A stretch of 64,000 nucleotides of DNA, from contig NZ_CP060704.1 in NCBI RefSeq assembly GCF_014353015.1, positions 4,551,001 to 4,615,000 of the forward strand. Direction: 5' to 3'. The notes beneath the pieces are model-generated. The model ran no database searches and was not told the origin of the DNA. It saw nothing but the letters and a program-made list of their open reading frames with translations. Position numbers and translations under genes: made by a program. Each line of letters begins with the position of its first letter. Within the stretch, counting starts at the first letter, position 1. The DNA comes from Chitinimonas koreensis. GTDB lineage: Bacteria > Pseudomonadota > Gammaproteobacteria > Burkholderiales > Chitinimonadaceae. This document shows, in pieces, positions 60,419 through 64,000 of the stretch.

Positions 60419-61234
60419 ATGCGATTGCTCGGCATCGACTTCACCAGCCGCCCCAGCCGGCGCAAACCGATCACCGTGGCGCGCGGCCGGCTCGATGGCG
60501 ACGTCGTGCAACTCGACGCGGTCGACCGGCTGGCCGACTACACCGCCTTCGAGACGCTGCTGGCCGAGCCCGGGCCGTGGCTGGCCGCCTGCGACTTCCC
60601 CTTCGGCCTGCCGCGCGAGCTGGTCGATCACCTTGGCTGGCCGCGCGACTGGCCGGCGCTGATGCGCCACCTGGCCACGCTCGACCGCGCCGCGCTGACC
60701 GCCGTCTTCAAGGCCTTCTGCGACGCGCGGCCGGCCGGCGGCAAGTTCGCCCACCGCGCGGCCGACCTGCTGGCGCGTTCGAGCCCATCGATGAAATGGG
60801 TCAACCCGCCGGTGGCCTGGATGCTGCACGAGGGCGCCACCCGGCTGCAGGCGGCCGGCCTGGCGGTGCCGGGCCTGCAGGCCGGCGACGGACGGCGGGT
60901 GGCGCTCGAAGGCTACCCTGCGCTGGTGGCGCGCGCAGTGATCGGCAACGCCAGCTACAAGAGCGACGACCGGGCCAGGCAGACGCCCGAGCGGCGTGAA
61001 CGCCGCGCCGAGATCGTGGCCGCGCTGTGCGGCGGCCGCCATCCGCTCGGCCTGCGGCTGGCGATCGGCGACGCGGCGCTGGCCGCCGAGCTGGTCGACG
61101 AACCGGGCGCCGACCTGCTCGACGCGGTGCTGTGCCTGATGCAGGCCGGCTGGGCGCAGCAGCGCGCCGGCCAAGGCTACGGCCTGCCGGCGGCAATCGA
61201 CCCAATTGAGGGCTGGATCGTCACCGCCGGCTGA
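60419..61234 (+). CDS. DUF429 family protein
   Basis: The product is 271 aa. It opens MRLLGIDFTSRPSRRKPITV and has WLAACDFPFGLPRELVDHLG and MKWVNPPVAWMLHEGATRL with a late acidic motif VDEPGADLLDAVLCLMQAGW. The GIDF and CDFPFGLP blocks resemble the RNase H-like DUF429 fold, whose Asp residues suggest a nuclease. Activity is unknown. Divergent from the LivK-type gene across a 204-bp gap. Confidence 0.8.
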   Translation: MRLLGIDFTSRPSRRKPITVARGRLDGDVVQLDAVDRLADYTAFETLLAEPGPWLAACDFPFGLPRELVDHLGWPRDWPALMRHLATLDRAALTAVFKAFCDARPAGGKFAHRAADLLARSSPSMKWVNPPVAWMLHEGATRLQAAGLAVPGLQAGDGRRVALEGYPALVARAVIGNASYKSDDRARQTPERRERRAEIVAALCGGRHPLGLRLAIGDAALAAELVDEPGADLLDAVLCLMQAGWAQQRAGQGYGLPAAIDPIEGWIVTAG

Positions 61235-61258
61235 TACGGCCAATGCGCCCGGCCGGCC

Positions 61259-63990
61259 TCACGCCACCGTCAGCGCCAGCGGCCCGCCCAGCACCGCGTA
61301 GCCGTCGTCGTGCAGGAACCAGACCGCGTAGCTGCCGGCCGCCAGTTGGCCGGTGGCCAGCGTGACGCGACCGCTGGCGCTGCCGGCGTAGGCCCACACC
61401 AGCGAGCCGCTGCTGCCCGGCACCACCCCGGTCGGGTAGATGCCGATCCAATTGGTGGCGCTGGCCTTGGACGGCGGTACCGCGTAGTCGACCGCCAGGC
61501 TGCCGCCACGCGCGATGCTGGTCGCGGCCGGCACCAGGCTGGTCACCGAGAAGGCCAGCGGCCCGCCGAGCACCGCGTAGCCGTTGCGGTACAGATACCA
61601 GGCGGCATAGTCGCCGACCGCCAGCTTGCCGCTGTCGAAGCTCGCGCTGCCGCTGGCGCCCGGGTATAGCGCCATTGCAGCGAGGCGTTGCCGCTGGCCG
61701 GCGTGCTCCCGGCCGGGTAGAGGCCGATCCAGTTCTGCGGGTCGCTCTTGCCGGCCGGCGCCGCATAAGTGAAGGCCAGCGCCTCGCCACGCGCCAGGCA
61801 GCTGCGGCCGGCCTTCAAGGGCTGCTGCACCACCTGCCCGCGGTTGGTGCCGATCATCGGGTCGGTGCGGCAGACGCCGCCGAGGTCGATGAAACCGGCC
61901 AGCCGGCGCAGGAATTCCGCGTCGGCGTCGACGCTCACCGCCACGTCGTACCAGCCGTAGGTGTTGGCGACCGACCAGCTCACCTGCAGGCTCTGGCCCG
62001 CCGCCACGCTGTAGCTGCCGCCGGCCGGCATGCCGAAGCTGCCGCCGGCCGCAGCGTAGCCCTGATCGGCCAGGGTGAAGCGGCAGGTCGCGCTGCCGCC
62101 GTTGCTCAGCGTCAGCACCAGCCGGCCATTGGCGGCATCGTAGCTGGCCTGCACCTCGGGCCGCGCGGCCGATGCCAGGTTGCCGCGCCACTCGCGCATG
62201 AAACCGTTGGGGCCGTAGGCGCACAGGTGGTAGCTGTTGCCACTCCAGTTCCACACTTCCTTGTCGATCGATTTGCCGGCCTCGACCGCGTAGTACCACG
62301 GCCCGCCGCTGCGCACCCGCGAGTAGACGCTGAACGCCGCGCCGGCCTGGCCGCCGTTGATGAAGCCGACCTCGAGCTGGCGGCTGGCGTTGACGCGCGC
62401 CTGCACCTGCACCAGGTAGGGCAGCCGGCAGGCCGGCCGCGGCCCCTGGCCGACCGGGTAGGGCTCCTGCCGCGGCAGGGTCTGCACCGCCGGCGGCTGC
62501 GGGTAGGGCTTGCCGGTGACCAGCTGGTAGGTGGTGGTCTTGGGCACGCTGGCCGGCCAGGCCTGGTCCGGCGTCTTGAAGTCGAAGGCCGAGGTCAGGT
62601 CGCCGCACACCGTGCGCCGCCACGGCGAGATATGTTCGCAGCGCACCGCCGCGCGCGACTTGCCCTGCGCCACCAGCCATTCCTCGAGGAAGCGCAGCTT
62701 GGAGGTGTGGTCGAACAGCTGCGAGCAGACCCGGCCGCCCTTGCTCCACGGCGACACCACCAGCATCGGCACGCGCGGCCCGAGGCCGACCGGCACGCCG
62801 CCGTACTGCTCGTAGGCGCCGAGCTCGGCCAGCGTGCTGCGGCCCATGCTGGCGTCGAGCGGCGGGATGGCCGGCGGCACGTGGTCGAAGAAGCCGTCGT
62901 TCTCGTCGTACATGATCAGGAACACGGTCTTGGACCACACCTCGGGCTCGGCCACCAGCGCGGCCAAGAGGCGCGCGCTCAGGTTCTCGCCGGCGTTGGG
63001 CGAGTTGGACGGGTGCTCGGTGTAGTCGTTGGGCGCGCAGATCCACGACACCTGCGGCAGCCGGCGGTTGCGCACGTCGTCGGCGAACGAGGCGACCAGC
63101 CAGTCGGCGCGCGTGCCGCGCGCGTTGGCCTCGGTCGAGCCGGGCGCCAGCACGCGGCCCTTCTGGTACAGCGGCGAGCTGGTGCTCAGGCGGCTGCCGT
63201 CGGCGTTGACGCGGAAGTTCCTGAAATAGGCCAGGTAGTTGTCGCCGTAGTTGTCCCACTCCTGGTAGACCTTCCAGCTCACGCCGCTGGATTCCAGCAC
63301 CTCGGCGTAGGTGCGCCAGTTCGGCGCGCCGGCGGTCACCGCGGCGCTGATGTTGTCGTACTTCGGATCGTTGTTGTAGTAGCCGGCCGAGTCGATGTTG
63401 TAGAGGCTGCCCATGGCGCCGAACCAGCCGCGGTTGGTGCCGGACAGCGAATACAGCCGGTTGGGGTCGGTCGCGCCGAACACCGAGCTGTGGTAGGCGT
63501 CGCAGATGGTGAAGGCGTCGGCCAGCGCGTAGTAGAACGGCAGGTCGGCGCGGGTGAAGTAGCCCATTGCCTGCGGCGTCTTCTTCGGCACCCAGGCGTC
63601 CCAGCCCTGCCAGGCCTGCTGCGAGCCCTTCCAGGAATGGTCGGTGCCGACCTGCAGCGCGCTGGTGTTCTTGGCGTCGAAATGGAAAGGCAGCACGTAG
63701 CCACCCTTGCCGTCGGGCTGGTACCACACCGGCAGGCCGCTGGGCAGCGTGACCGCGCGCGGATCGTCGAAGCCGCGCACGCCGGCCAGCGAGCCGAAGT
63801 AGTGGTCGAAGGCACGGTTCTCCTGCATGAAGATCACCACGTGGCCGACGTCGGCCAGGGTGCCGGTGGCGTTGTAGGCCGGCGCCGCCAGCGCCTGCTG
63901 GATCAGGCCGGGGAACATCGTGCTGCCGACCGTCATGCCGGCCGAAGCCGCGCCGTAGCGCAGGAAACGCCTTCTGCTTTCCGAAATCAT
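61259..63990 (-). CDS. Tat-exported phosphocholine-specific phospholipase C with a C-terminal repeat tail, with a frameshift
   Basis: Joined, the product is about 910 aa. The Tat signal SRRRFLRYGAASAGMTVG is followed by the phosphoesterase core VIFMQENRAFDHYFGSLAGV, FGATDPNRLYSLSGTNRG, PNDYTEHPSNSPNAGENL and MYDENDGFFDHVPPAI. Two DUF756 beta-domains follow (about residues 490-700), then two tandem copies of about 85 aa (NWIGLYPAG... and NWIGIYPTG..., each ending GYAVLGGPLA). One base restored in the GGG run at 61662-61664 joins the frames between these. It hydrolyses phosphatidylcholine or sphingomyelin outside the cell. The extra tail repeats are not part of the usual enzyme of about 700 aa. 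Confidence 0.88.
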
Positions 63991-64000
63991 CGTCTCATCC

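Overview
The window is strongly GC-rich chromosomal DNA. Its gene content is that of a free-living aerobic Gram-negative bacterium, most likely a betaproteobacterium. The pointers are the yggU-yggT-proC / yggS-pilT-pilU neighbourhood, a LiuR-type leucine/isovalerate operon, an aryl polyene (APE) pigment cluster, DsbD plus a TlpA-like thioredoxin, and several orphan periplasmic solute-binding proteins. A Chitinimonas/Chromobacterium-like genus would fit, but that is an impression and not a proof. I see no rRNA, tRNA, phage, transposase or CRISPR.

Layout. 1-9.9 kb is mixed housekeeping: a DUF1615 fragment, a solute-binding protein, a HerA-like ATPase, a glycine-zipper protein, a molybdopterin-fold protein, a PAS-GAF histidine kinase, a hexose-6-phosphate mutarotase, a cysteine hydrolase and an MBL-fold hydrolase. 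10-24.1 kb is leucine/isovalerate catabolism: liuR, a perfect 20-bp palindromic operator, liuA, then thiolase, MaoC, a second acyl-CoA dehydrogenase, liuB, liuC and liuD, interspersed with unrelated small genes. liuE is not seen. 24.3-27.2 kb holds a serine hydrolase and three small secreted proteins of unknown role. 27.2-44.6 kb is a complete APE cluster read leftward: chain-length factor, two ACPs, an acyl ligase fused to a dehydratase, acyltransferases, a glycosyltransferase, an ammonia-lyase, a thioesterase, a LolA-like carrier, an MMPL exporter, a methyltransferase, a DUF3261 lipoprotein, a ketosynthase fused to a dehydratase, a ketoreductase and a second ketosynthase. 44.8-48 kb has TlpA-like, DsbD, CutA and FxsA. 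48.2-53.9 kb has the proC/yggT/yggS and pilT/pilU block. 54.5-64 kb has a VOC protein, a WYL regulator, an MscS channel with a cyclic-nucleotide domain, an EAL-HDOD protein, a LivK-type binding protein, a DUF429 protein and a Tat-exported phospholipase C.

Two things cut across the window. First, about fourteen reading frames are broken by one missing base, nearly always in a short C or G run, and restoring that base rebuilds a family-typical protein. This looks like assembly or sequencing error rather than gene decay, so those genes are annotated as intact with a frameshift. Second, the intergenic space is full of palindromic repeats of at least five kinds. The most striking is an element of inverted arms made of GTGAAA(C/G) heptads joined to a GCCGCTGCGCGGC core. 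It occurs at six places, directly abuts gene ends, supplies the stop codon of four genes, and appears to form the signal peptide of the APE lipoprotein.
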